Shown here: positions 1 through 7,725 of the stretch, piece after piece | Position numbering within the stretch: the first letter of the stretch is position 1 | Layout: each line of letters begins with the position of its first letter | DNA from: an uncultured Flavobacteriaceae bacterium | GTDB lineage: Bacteria; Bacteroidota; Bacteroidia; Flavobacteriales; Flavobacteriaceae | Direction of reading: 5' to 3' | Length of the DNA stretch: 21,499 nt | Assembly: GCA_938041595.1 (NCBI GenBank) | Contig: CALITN010000022.1 | Span: forward strand, 1 to 21,499 | Position numbers and translations under genes: made by a program | Notes under the pieces: generated by a model | Told to the model about the DNA's origin: nothing | The model's database searches: none | What the model saw: only the letters and a program-made list of their open reading frames with translations

Positions 1-1
1 G

Positions 2-1276
2 ATCCCCGAGATCATGGCTAAGGCATTTTACATTGCGCGATCGGGACGCCCCGGTCCTGTACTGATTGACATTACCAAGGATGCACAGTTCGAAAGCCTT
101 GATTTTACCTATAAGAAATGCCAGGGAGTTCGTTCCTACAAACCTGTTCCCAGCTTACAGCTCACACAGGTAGAAGCAGCAGCAGCAGCAATCAACCAAG
201 CCAAGCAACCCATGATTGTGTGGGGACAGGGCGTTATTTTGGGAAAGGCGGAAGAAGCCTTTAAGCGTTTTGTAGAACACAGCGGCATTCCTGCCGTATG
301 GACTCTATTAGGATTGTCTGCACTGCCAAACAAGCACCCTCTAAACATGGGAATGGTCGGAATGCATGGAAACTACGGCCCCAATTTGTTGACCAACGAA
401 TGCGATGTTCTTATTGCTATCGGGATGCGTTTTGACGATCGTGTCACGGGTAATTTGGCCACCTATGCCAAACAAGCAAAGGTTGTTCATCTAGAAATTG
501 ATCCTGCGGAGATTAGTAAAAATGTCCCTGCTGATTTCCCCGTATTGGCCGATTGTAATGAGAGTTTGCCCGCATTGACAGAACGGGTGCAACCCAAAGA
601 ACTGACCGAGTGGAAAGCACGCTTTGCAGCCCATATGGAAACGGAATATAAAACCGTTATCAAAGGAGATACGCAACCGACCAAAGAAGGTTTGACAATG
701 GGCGAAGCCATTGTGGCCATCAATAAGCACACCCAAGGAGATGCTGTGATTGTGACCGATGTAGGACAGCATCAGATGATTGCCTGTCGCTATGCCGAAT
801 TTATCCGTTCCAAAAGTAATGTTACTTCGGGTGGTTTGGGGACTATGGGATTTGCCCTACCGGCAGCCATTGGCGCCAAGATGGGAGCCGCAGACCGACA
901 TGTGGTGGCGGTGATTGGAGATGGGGGGTATCAAATGACCATTCAAGAACTGGGAACCATTTTCCAAACGGGTGTAGCCGTCAAAATTGTGGTTTTGAAC
1001 AATGATTATTTGGGAATGGTTCGTCAATGGCAGCAATTGTTTTTTGACAAGCGCTACGCCTCCACAGAGATGACCAACCCCGATTTTGTGACCATCGCCA
1101 AAGGCTACCATATCGAAGCGCAACGCGTCACAGAACGCAGCCAATTGGATGCCGCAGTCAAAGCGATGATCACCTCCGACAAGCCCTATTTCCTTGAGGT
1201 CTGTGTCGAAAAAGAAGACAATGTATTTCCGATGATTCCGACAGGAGCATCGGTTTCTGATATCCGATTGAAATAA
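2..1276 (+). CDS. ilvB: Acetolactate synthase large subunit, C-terminal ~424 residues (5' end outside window)
   Basis: The catalytic subunit of acetohydroxyacid synthase condenses pyruvate with pyruvate (valine/leucine branch) or with 2-oxobutyrate (isoleucine branch), using thiamine diphosphate, Mg and FAD. The reading frame is open from base 2 and reads IPEIMAKAFYIA...GRPGPVLIDI, an internal part of the family, so the ATG at 14 is not the start. About 150 N-terminal residues, including the catalytic Glu of the TPP site, lie upstream. The central FAD-binding domain and the C-terminal TPP domain are visible. The TPP signature is GDGG at 917-928 with its paired NN at 998-1003, followed by YLGMVRQWQ. 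The stop codon shares one base with the ilvN start (TAATG), which suggests translational coupling of the two subunits. I see no frameshift or missing residue in the visible part. Confidence 0.97.
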   Translation: MPEIMAKAFYIARSGRPGPVLIDITKDAQFESLDFTYKKCQGVRSYKPVPSLQLTQVEAAAAAINQAKQPMIVWGQGVILGKAEEAFKRFVEHSGIPAVWTLLGLSALPNKHPLNMGMVGMHGNYGPNLLTNECDVLIAIGMRFDDRVTGNLATYAKQAKVVHLEIDPAEISKNVPADFPVLADCNESLPALTERVQPKELTEWKARFAAHMETEYKTVIKGDTQPTKEGLTMGEAIVAINKHTQGDAVIVTDVGQHQMIACRYAEFIRSKSNVTSGGLGTMGFALPAAIGAKMGAADRHVVAVIGDGGYQMTIQELGTIFQTGVAVKIVVLNNDYLGMVRQWQQLFFDKRYASTEMTNPDFVTIAKGYHIEAQRVTERSQLDAAVKAMITSDKPYFLEVCVEKEDNVFPMIPTGASVSDIRLK

Positions 1277-1809
1277 TGACAGAGAATACCCGCTATACCA
1301 TTTCGATTTATTCCGAAAACAACGTTGGCTTGCTCAATCGAGTGTCTGCCATTTTCCTAAAACGGCATATCAATATTGATAGCTTTTCCACTTCCCAATC
1401 GGAGATTCCAGACGTTTTTCGTTTTGTTATTGTGGTGGAAGTATCCGAAGACAAGGTGAAAAAATTGGTGCAACAAATCGAGAAACAGATAGATGTAATC
1501 AAAGCTTTTTACCATACTGATGAAGAAACAATTTATCAGGAATCAGCCTTGTATAAGGTGAAATCAAGCTATCTGTTTGAAGAACGCCAAATTCAAAATA
1601 TTATCAAAGACAGTCATGCAAATATAGTGACCGTCTCCCCGGAGTTTTTTGTTATCGAAAAAACAGGTTTTCGAAGTGAAACCGAGAAGTTACGCAAAGA
1701 ACTTGCACCTTTCGGATTGCTTCAATTTGTTCGTTCGGGGCGAATTTCCGTAACGAAATCCAAAATGGGGATTTCCGAACTCTTAGAAACGTTTAAAAAA
1801 AATAACTAA
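1276..1809 (+). CDS. ilvN: Acetolactate synthase small (regulatory) subunit
   Basis: This regulatory subunit of acetohydroxyacid synthase activates IlvB and usually confers valine feedback inhibition. The 177-residue protein has an N-terminal ACT domain at about residues 4-80, beginning with YTISIYSENNVGLLNRVSAIF and including NIDSFS. A C-terminal IlvN-type domain follows at about residues 95-170. The length fits the usual 160-180 residues. Its ATG overlaps the ilvB stop by one base, and ilvC starts 18 bases after its own stop, so it lies inside the ilv operon. Valine sensitivity is expected from the ACT domain but cannot be proven from sequence alone. Confidence 0.95.
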   Translation: MTENTRYTISIYSENNVGLLNRVSAIFLKRHINIDSFSTSQSEIPDVFRFVIVVEVSEDKVKKLVQQIEKQIDVIKAFYHTDEETIYQESALYKVKSSYLFEERQIQNIIKDSHANIVTVSPEFFVIEKTGFRSETEKLRKELAPFGLLQFVRSGRISVTKSKMGISELLETFKKNN

Positions 1810-1827
1810 CGATAATACCACCAACAC

Positions 1828-3303
1828 ATGGCCAATTATTTTAACCAACTGACTTTAAGTGAAAAACTGAACCAACTCGCACAATGCCGTTTTATGGAAA
1901 CGGAAGAATTTAGCGATGGCGTGGCAGCCCTCAAGGGGAAGAAAATTGTAATTGTCGGTTGTGGCGCTCAGGGGCTCAACCAAGGATTGAATATGCGCGA
2001 CTCCGGTTTGGATATTTCATACACCCTTCGTCAAGGCGCAATCGATAACAAAAGAGCGTCTTACCAAAATGCAGTGGATAACAATTTTGCCGTTGGGAAC
2101 TATGAAGACATGATTCCTAATGCGGATGTGGTGATCAACCTAACCCCTGATAAAAATCACACGCCTGTAGTGGAAGCAGTAATGCCTTTGATGAAAAAAG
2201 GAGCAACACTATCGTATTCCCATGGTTTTAATATTGTAGAAGAAGGGACCAAGGTTCGTGAAGATTTAACCGTAATCATGGTGGCACCCAAATGCCCTGG
2301 TTCGGAAGTACGTGAAGAATACAAACGTGGTTTTGGTGTACCAACTTTGATTGCAGTTCACCCCGAAAATGATCCTCAAGGACACGGGTTGGCACAAGCC
2401 AAAGCCTATGCCGTTGCTACGGGAGGTCACCGTGCCGGCGTCTTGGAATCATCTTTCGTCGCAGAAGTAAAATCAGATTTGATGGGGGAACAAACCATTC
2501 TTTGTGGGGTGCTTCAAACAGGGTCTATTTTATGTTTTGATAAAATGGTTGAAAAAGGAATCGATGCGGGCTATGCTTCTAAATTGATCCAGTACGGTTG
2601 GGAAACCATTACCGAGGCGCTCAAGCATGGTGGGATTACCAATATGATGGATCGTCTTTCCAATCCAGCCAAAGTAAAAGCCTTTGAATTGTCCGAACAG
2701 TTGAAGAGCATTTTGGCTCCCTTGTTCCACAAGCATATGGATGATATTATGTCTGGGCACTTTTCTAAAACCATGATGGAAGATTGGGCCAATGATGATG
2801 TGAATCTGTTGACATGGAGAGCCGCTACAGGCGAAACAGCCTTTGAAAAAACAGCCAATACCGATCAAGAAATTTCAGAACAAGAATTTTTCGATAATGG
2901 TGTATTGATGGTAGCTTTTGTTCGTGCCGGAGTCGAATTGGCTTTTGATACTATGGTCGCTTCTGGGATCAAAGAAGAATCGGCCTATTATGAGTCGCTC
3001 CACGAAACGCCATTGATTGCCAATACGATTGCTCGTAAGAAATTATTTGAGATGAATCGCGTGATATCAGACACGGCAGAATACGGTTGTTATTTATTTG
3101 ACCATGCCGCCAAGCCGTTGTTGATTGACTTTATGAAAGGTATTGATATCGATGTGATTGGCACAGCCTATGCGGCAGATCAAGACAATGGTGTCGACAA
3201 CCAAAAACTGATTCAAATCAATGACATTATCCGCTACCATCCGGTAGAATTGATTGGCTACGAATTGCGAGCCTCTATGACAGCGATGAAAAAAATTGTG
3301 TAA
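1828..3303 (+). CDS. ilvC: Ketol-acid reductoisomerase, long class II form
   Basis: This enzyme converts 2-acetolactate or 2-aceto-2-hydroxybutyrate to the dihydroxy acids of the valine/leucine and isoleucine branches, using NADPH and Mg. At 491 residues it equals the E. coli long form, and from memory it keeps the same residue numbering. The Rossmann loop is VGCGAQGLNQG at about 44-54. The NADPH-determining residues are R68, R76 and S78. Catalytic H132 and K155, Mg ligands D217, E221, E389 and E393, and S414 are all present. Most Bacteroidota and Gram-positive bacteria I know of have either this or the short class I form; this is plainly the former. The next gene, ilvA, begins on the base immediately after the stop, so the two are almost certainly cotranscribed. 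Confidence 0.97.
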   Translation: MANYFNQLTLSEKLNQLAQCRFMETEEFSDGVAALKGKKIVIVGCGAQGLNQGLNMRDSGLDISYTLRQGAIDNKRASYQNAVDNNFAVGNYEDMIPNADVVINLTPDKNHTPVVEAVMPLMKKGATLSYSHGFNIVEEGTKVREDLTVIMVAPKCPGSEVREEYKRGFGVPTLIAVHPENDPQGHGLAQAKAYAVATGGHRAGVLESSFVAEVKSDLMGEQTILCGVLQTGSILCFDKMVEKGIDAGYASKLIQYGWETITEALKHGGITNMMDRLSNPAKVKAFELSEQLKSILAPLFHKHMDDIMSGHFSKTMMEDWANDDVNLLTWRAATGETAFEKTANTDQEISEQEFFDNGVLMVAFVRAGVELAFDTMVASGIKEESAYYESLHETPLIANTIARKKLFEMNRVISDTAEYGCYLFDHAAKPLLIDFMKGIDIDVIGTAYAADQDNGVDNQKLIQINDIIRYHPVELIGYELRASMTAMKKIV

Positions 3304-4551
3304 ATGCGTTTGCCAAGTGTTGAAGGTGCGCTAGAAGCAAGAACTCGATTGTCGTCTGTGGTTCTGGAAACGCCTTTTCAATTACTGGAACGTTGGTCGC
3401 AACGCCTTAAGGCTTCTATTTACATCAAAAGGGAGGACTTACAACAGGTTCGTTCCTTTAAAATCCGAGGGGCTTACAACAAAATTGTAAAACTTACCGA
3501 AGCAGAGCGCAAGCAGGGAATTGTTTGCGCCAGCGCGGGAAACCATGCGCAGGGTTTTGCCTTTTCATGCCGCGATCTTCAGATCAAAGGAACGGTCTTT
3601 ATGCCCTTGCCAACCCCTCAGCAGAAAATCGAACAGGTTCGAATGTTTGGAGGTGATTTTGTAGAAGTGCGCTTGGTGGGGGACACCTATGACGATTCGC
3701 AGAAAGCCGCTCGAAAGTTTCAAAAAGAAAGCCAATCGCATTTTATTCATCCTTTTGATGATTTGGATGTCATCGAGGGACAAGCAACGCTGGCTTTAGA
3801 GGTTTTAGACCAAGCCCAGCAGCCCTTGGATTATCTCTTTGTTCCCGTAGGCGGAGGCGGTTTGATTTCAGGAGTATTAACGATCTTTAAAGAGCGCTCA
3901 CCCAATACTAAAATTATCGGAGTAGAACCGGCCGGAGCTCCCTCCATGTTCCAATCCCTCGAGAACAATAAAATCACTCCTCTAAAAAAGATTGACAAGT
4001 TTGTTGATGGGGCTGCGGTTAAAAAAGTAGGTCAGTTGAGTTTTGAAGTTTGCCGAGCCCACTTAGATGACTGTGTGCTGGTGGAGGAAGGACGTATATG
4101 CCAAGAGATTTTGGATCTGTATAATAAGGAAGGAATTGTTGCTGAGCCTGCCGGTGCGCTTGCTTTGTCGGCACTGGATCAATATGCCAAAGGAGTTGAA
4201 GGCAAACAGGTAGGAGTACTGATTTGTGGAGGTAATAACGACATCACACGCACCCCTGAAATCAAAGAGCGTGCTTTGCTATTTGCCCAACTAAAGCATT
4301 ATTTTATTGTTCGTTTTCCCCAACGAGCAGGGGCACTAAAGGAGTTTGTTAATACCATTTTGGGCCCTCACGACGATATCACATTTTTTGAATATTCCCA
4401 AAAAACCAGCCGAGTCAATGCTCCAGCGGTTGTTGGTATCCGATTGAAGTCTGCCAGCGATTTTGAACCTTTGGTGGCTCGAATGAAAAAAGGAGACTTC
4501 TATGGGGAATACCTTAATGATAAGCCTGATCTGTATCAGTTTTTGGTGTAG
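3304..4551 (+). CDS. ilvA: Threonine ammonia-lyase (threonine deaminase), single ACT-like domain
   Basis: This PLP enzyme turns L-threonine into 2-oxobutyrate and ammonia, the committed step from threonine towards isoleucine. The PLP lysine is K53 in RSFKIRGAYN, the phosphate-binding glycine loop is G183-G186 in PVGGGGLISG, and NNDITR at about 311-316 is typical of the family. A C-terminal ACT-like domain spans about 333-413. At 415 residues it is the shorter one-regulatory-domain form, not the roughly 510-residue enterobacterial form with two ACT-like modules. There is no gap after ilvC, and the ATG directly follows the ilvC TAA. Feedback control by isoleucine is likely but inferred. The 3' end lies 3 bases from the stop of the oppositely oriented transporter gene, leaving no intergenic terminator. 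Confidence 0.94.
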   Translation: MRLPSVEGALEARTRLSSVVLETPFQLLERWSQRLKASIYIKREDLQQVRSFKIRGAYNKIVKLTEAERKQGIVCASAGNHAQGFAFSCRDLQIKGTVFMPLPTPQQKIEQVRMFGGDFVEVRLVGDTYDDSQKAARKFQKESQSHFIHPFDDLDVIEGQATLALEVLDQAQQPLDYLFVPVGGGGLISGVLTIFKERSPNTKIIGVEPAGAPSMFQSLENNKITPLKKIDKFVDGAAVKKVGQLSFEVCRAHLDDCVLVEEGRICQEILDLYNKEGIVAEPAGALALSALDQYAKGVEGKQVGVLICGGNNDITRTPEIKERALLFAQLKHYFIVRFPQRAGALKEFVNTILGPHDDITFFEYSQKTSRVNAPAVVGIRLKSASDFEPLVARMKKGDFYGEYLNDKPDLYQFLV

Positions 4552-4554
4552 CGC

Positions 4555-5991
4555 TTAAAAAAAAAGTGGAATTGCAAAGCGGTACAGTAGAATCAAAAGA
4601 AAAACGGCAAGCAGATTGATAATGATTCCAACGCGTGCCATTTGGGAAACTTTTACATAACCACTTGCAAAAACAATAGCATTGGGAGGGGTCGCCATGG
4701 GTAGCATAAAAGCACAGCTACTGGCCATCGTTACCGGAATCAGCAAATACAAAATTGGAATCTCAAGTCCCATTGCAATACCTGCCATGACCGGGGCCAG
4801 AACAGCCACCAAAGCGACATTGCTCATCAGTTCGGTCATAAACAGCATCAGGGAGATGAGTAGAGTGACTGTTAACAAAACATTGAAATCGGCATTGGAA
4901 ATGACTTCGGTAATGGCGGCAACAATTCCAGTTTGTGCCATGCCTTTGGCTAAGGCCAAGCCCCCGCCAAAGAGGATCAAAATGCCCCAGGCAAGCCGTT
5001 GGGTATCTTTCCATTCCAAAACAAATTGTTGGCGACGAAAATCACTTGGAATGGCAAAAAGAGCAATGGCTCCACCCACACTTATAATGGTGTCTGTTAG
5101 TCCCAAGGAAGGTATAAGTGAATTGATAAGGGTTCGAAATACCCAGAAAAAAACCATCAGAGAGAAGATGACAAGCACCTGTTTTTCATTAGACTTTAAG
5201 GGGCCCAGGGAGGAGAGTTGTTGCGCAATGACATCTTGAGTAGTCTTGAAAAGAATTCCTTGGTTGGGAAAGACTACTTTAATAAAAAGCAAATAAATCA
5301 GTCCAATCAGTACCATGGAAAAAGGCAAGCCGATGACCATCCATTTGAGAAATGAAATTTGAATGTTGTATTCGTTTTCAAGCAAGCCAATCAAAACCGA
5401 ATTAGGAGGGGTGCCTATGACTGTAGCAATCCCTCCAGCATTGGCGGAAAAAGCAATTCCAAGCATGACACTCAGGGAAAAACGCTGCTCTTCTGGGGTA
5501 AATTCCTGATCGCTTTGGACCAATAATTGAATCACTGAGAGAGCAATAGGAAGCATCACTACGGTACTAGCAGTATTGGAAATCCACATACTCATAAAAC
5601 CGGTCGCTAACATAAAACCAAGAATGACTCGGTTGGGAGTTGTCCCTGTTTTATGGATAATGGTAAGGGCAATTCTTCGATGAAGGTTAACTTTTTCCAA
5701 CGCCAAGGCCAAGACAAAGCCTCCGAAAAAAAGAAAAACAATAGAACTACCATAGTTGGCCCCGACAGCATTGACTGACATAATTCCAGAAAGTGGGAAT
5801 ACCACCAAGGGCAATAGGGCAGTAACTGAGATGGAAACAGCCTCTGTGATCCACCAGCAAATCATCCAAACAGCCAAGGCCAGAACCATGATTGCCTCGT
5901 TTGTTAGCGAAAACAAAGCCATCTGTTGTAGCAGTAAAAAAAGTATGGGGCCTAATAGGAGTCCTACTTTTTTGATCATAAGTAGTGGCAT
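4555..5991 (-). CDS. SLC13/DASS-family sodium-coupled anion symporter
   Basis: This inner-membrane transporter of the divalent anion:sodium symporter family is related to bacterial dicarboxylate, citrate and sulfate carriers. Almost the whole 478-residue protein is hydrophobic, with many membrane segments and two inverted halves. Half one carries the SNT motif at residues 138-140 (MWISNTAS) and GTPPNS at about 193-198. Half two carries TELMSNV at 386-392 and MATPPNA at 432-438. In characterised members both motifs are Ser-Asn-Thr and build the sodium and substrate site. Here the second is Ser-Asn-Val, so substrate and coupling ion are uncertain. The start chosen is the ATG at 5991; a second in-frame ATG sits four codons later. 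It is convergent with ilvA (3-base gap) and divergent from the GapN-like gene. The substrate cannot be read from the sequence. Confidence 0.88.
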   Translation of the reverse strand: MPLLMIKKVGLLLGPILFLLLQQMALFSLTNEAIMVLALAVWMICWWITEAVSISVTALLPLVVFPLSGIMSVNAVGANYGSSIVFLFFGGFVLALALEKVNLHRRIALTIIHKTGTTPNRVILGFMLATGFMSMWISNTASTVVMLPIALSVIQLLVQSDQEFTPEEQRFSLSVMLGIAFSANAGGIATVIGTPPNSVLIGLLENEYNIQISFLKWMVIGLPFSMVLIGLIYLLFIKVVFPNQGILFKTTQDVIAQQLSSLGPLKSNEKQVLVIFSLMVFFWVFRTLINSLIPSLGLTDTIISVGGAIALFAIPSDFRRQQFVLEWKDTQRLAWGILILFGGGLALAKGMAQTGIVAAITEVISNADFNVLLTVTLLISLMLFMTELMSNVALVAVLAPVMAGIAMGLEIPILYLLIPVTMASSCAFMLPMATPPNAIVFASGYVKVSQMARVGIIINLLAVFLLILLYRFAIPLFF

Positions 5992-6090
5992 TTAATTTTG
6001 AAAAAGATACGGAATTCATGTGCAATGCGTGAAAGAAGGTTCCGCTCGTTGACATTCAATAATTTATACCGCTTCCTTAAATGATGTTTT

Positions 6091-6098
6091 TAATTTTG
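6091..6098 (+). promoter_or_regulatory. Putative -7 promoter box for the GapN-like gene
   Basis: TAATTTTG matches the flavobacterial -7 consensus TAnnTTTG at every fixed base and lies 22 bases before the ATG. This would give a short A-rich leader. I do not see a good -33 TTTG at the expected distance, so the call rests on one box and on position. Confidence 0.45.
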
Positions 6099-6120
6099 CG
6101 TAATTTTAAAACAAAAAAAA

Positions 6121-7725
6121 ATGAGCAGTACGGCAGTCGTTTCAATCGATCAAACCGAGGGTTTTAAAAATAAAGTTCACTGTACCGAATACTTGGTCAA
6201 CGGAGAATTAAAAACGTGGAAAGGAAATACTTCGGAAGTATATTCTAATATTTATACTGAAAATAGTAAAGGGGAAGCAGGTCCCACCCTTTTGGGGTCA
6301 ATTCCCGATATGGAAACCGAAGCAGCTTTGGAAGCGTTGAATGCCGCGGAAAAGGCATTTAATCGTGGGCAGGGCGTTTGGCCTACAATGAAAGTAAAAG
6401 ATCGCCTAAAGTGTTTAAGCACCTTTGCGGAAAAGATGAAAGCACACCGCGAGGAAGTAGTAGAACTACTGATGTGGGAAATTGCGAAAAATAAAGCCGA
6501 TTCCTATAAAGAATTTGATCGTACCGTCGATTATATCTATGACACCATAGAGGCTTACAAAAAACTAGATCGTAAAAGTGCCAAATTTGATAAGCAATCT
6601 GGCATTCATGCTCACATTCGTCGCGGCCCATTGGGAGTAGTGCTGTGTTTGGGGCCATACAATTACCCTTTGAACGAGACATTTTGTTTGCTGATTCCGG
6701 CTATCATCATGGGAAATACAGCCATTTTTAAGCCTGCCAAGCATGGGGTTTTACTAATTACACCTTTACTCAAAGCCTTCCATGAAAGTTTCCCTCCTGG
6801 AGTGGTTAATATTGTTTTTGGACGAGGTCGTAAAATTGCATCTCCTATCATGGAAACGGGTCAAATTGATGTATTGGCCTTGATCGGTCATTCGTCTTCT
6901 GCAGTGGCCTTACAAGATTTGCACCCCAATAAAAATCGTTTGCGATTGGTGCTAGGTTTAGAAGCGAAAAACCCAGGGATTATCCTTCCCGACGCTGATT
7001 TGGATTTGACCATCAAGGAATGTATTTCTGGAACACTTTCTTACAACGGACAACGTTGTACGGCTTTGAAAATGCTATTCGTTCACGAATCCATTGTGGA
7101 TGAGTTCAATCGACGTTTTGCTAAAGCTGTGGATGCCTTGTCTTATGGTTTGCCATGGGATGAAGGGGCTTTTTTGACCCCATTGCCTGAACCTAACAAA
7201 CCCGCCTATATACAGGATTTGATTAAGGATGCCCAAGCAAAAGGCGCAAAGGTTTTGAATAAAAAGGGAGGCCAGCTTTCACATAATTATTCGTATCCAG
7301 CGGTTTTATACCCGGTTAACAATGCGATGGATGTGTATCACGAAGAGCAATTTGGACCTGTAATTCCAATTCTTTCGTATAAGGATATCAATGAACCTTT
7401 AGATGTGATGGCTGCTTCAGAATACGGGCAGCAAGTGAGTTTGTTTGGTCGTGATATTCGTAAAATTGGCCCATTAGTTGATGTATTATCAAATTTAGTT
7501 TGTCGTGTCAATCTCAATTCTGCGTGCCAGCGTGGCCCTGATGTTTATCCCTTTACGGGTCGAAAGAATTCAGCGGTTAGTACGCTCAGTGTGTTTGATG
7601 CGCTGCGCTCATTCTCTATTCGAACTTTTGTGGCTGCAAAAGACAATCCGTATAACAACGAGATCCTTGATGCCTTAATGGATTCCAAAGATTCGAACTT
7701 TGTCAATACGGAGTATTTGCTTTAG
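6121..7725 (+). CDS. gapN: GapN-like NADP-dependent glyceraldehyde-3-phosphate dehydrogenase (aldehyde dehydrogenase superfamily)
   Basis: This is an aldehyde dehydrogenase superfamily protein of 534 residues, of the lineage usually called non-phosphorylating, NADP-dependent glyceraldehyde-3-phosphate dehydrogenase in Flavobacteriia. That enzyme would oxidise glyceraldehyde-3-phosphate directly to 3-phosphoglycerate, giving NADPH and bypassing ATP formation. Catalytic Cys is C313 in SYNGQRCTALK, the oxyanion Asn is N181 in GPYNYPLN, and HEEQFGP at 407-413 holds the cofactor-binding Glu. Two motifs are odd. The general-base motif ELGGK is replaced by GLEAK (279-283), so the usual Glu position is Gly279 and a Glu sits two residues later. 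The FTGSxxxG motif reads IGHSSSA (about 255-261). The C-terminal block FTGRKNSAVSTLSVFDALRS fits the subfamily. The start is the ATG after a run of A. The gene overlaps the downstream aldehyde dehydrogenase by 4 bases, tail to tail. Substrate is inferred from family. Confidence 0.75.
   Translation: MSSTAVVSIDQTEGFKNKVHCTEYLVNGELKTWKGNTSEVYSNIYTENSKGEAGPTLLGSIPDMETEAALEALNAAEKAFNRGQGVWPTMKVKDRLKCLSTFAEKMKAHREEVVELLMWEIAKNKADSYKEFDRTVDYIYDTIEAYKKLDRKSAKFDKQSGIHAHIRRGPLGVVLCLGPYNYPLNETFCLLIPAIIMGNTAIFKPAKHGVLLITPLLKAFHESFPPGVVNIVFGRGRKIASPIMETGQIDVLALIGHSSSAVALQDLHPNKNRLRLVLGLEAKNPGIILPDADLDLTIKECISGTLSYNGQRCTALKMLFVHESIVDEFNRRFAKAVDALSYGLPWDEGAFLTPLPEPNKPAYIQDLIKDAQAKGAKVLNKKGGQLSHNYSYPAVLYPVNNAMDVYHEEQFGPVIPILSYKDINEPLDVMAASEYGQQVSLFGRDIRKIGPLVDVLSNLVCRVNLNSACQRGPDVYPFTGRKNSAVSTLSVFDALRSFSIRTFVAAKDNPYNNEILDALMDSKDSNFVNTEYLL

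Noticed and set aside
14..16. ATG as the start of ilvB
   Set aside because: The frame is open upstream to base 2 and the residues around it match the interior of acetolactate synthase, so the true start is outside the window.
175..191. GCA trinucleotide run in ilvB as a microsatellite
   Set aside because: It encodes a short Ala run at the end of a helix, is in frame, and is too short to be noteworthy.
857..1144. 95-codon minus-strand frame inside ilvB
   Set aside because: It is antisense to the conserved TPP-binding domain; no start signal or recognisable product.
4682..5239. 185-codon open frame on the plus strand inside the SLC13 gene
   Set aside because: It lies wholly antisense to a gene with clear family motifs, its product is low-complexity Lys/Ser/Thr-rich with no recognisable domain, and there is no promoter-like sequence for it.
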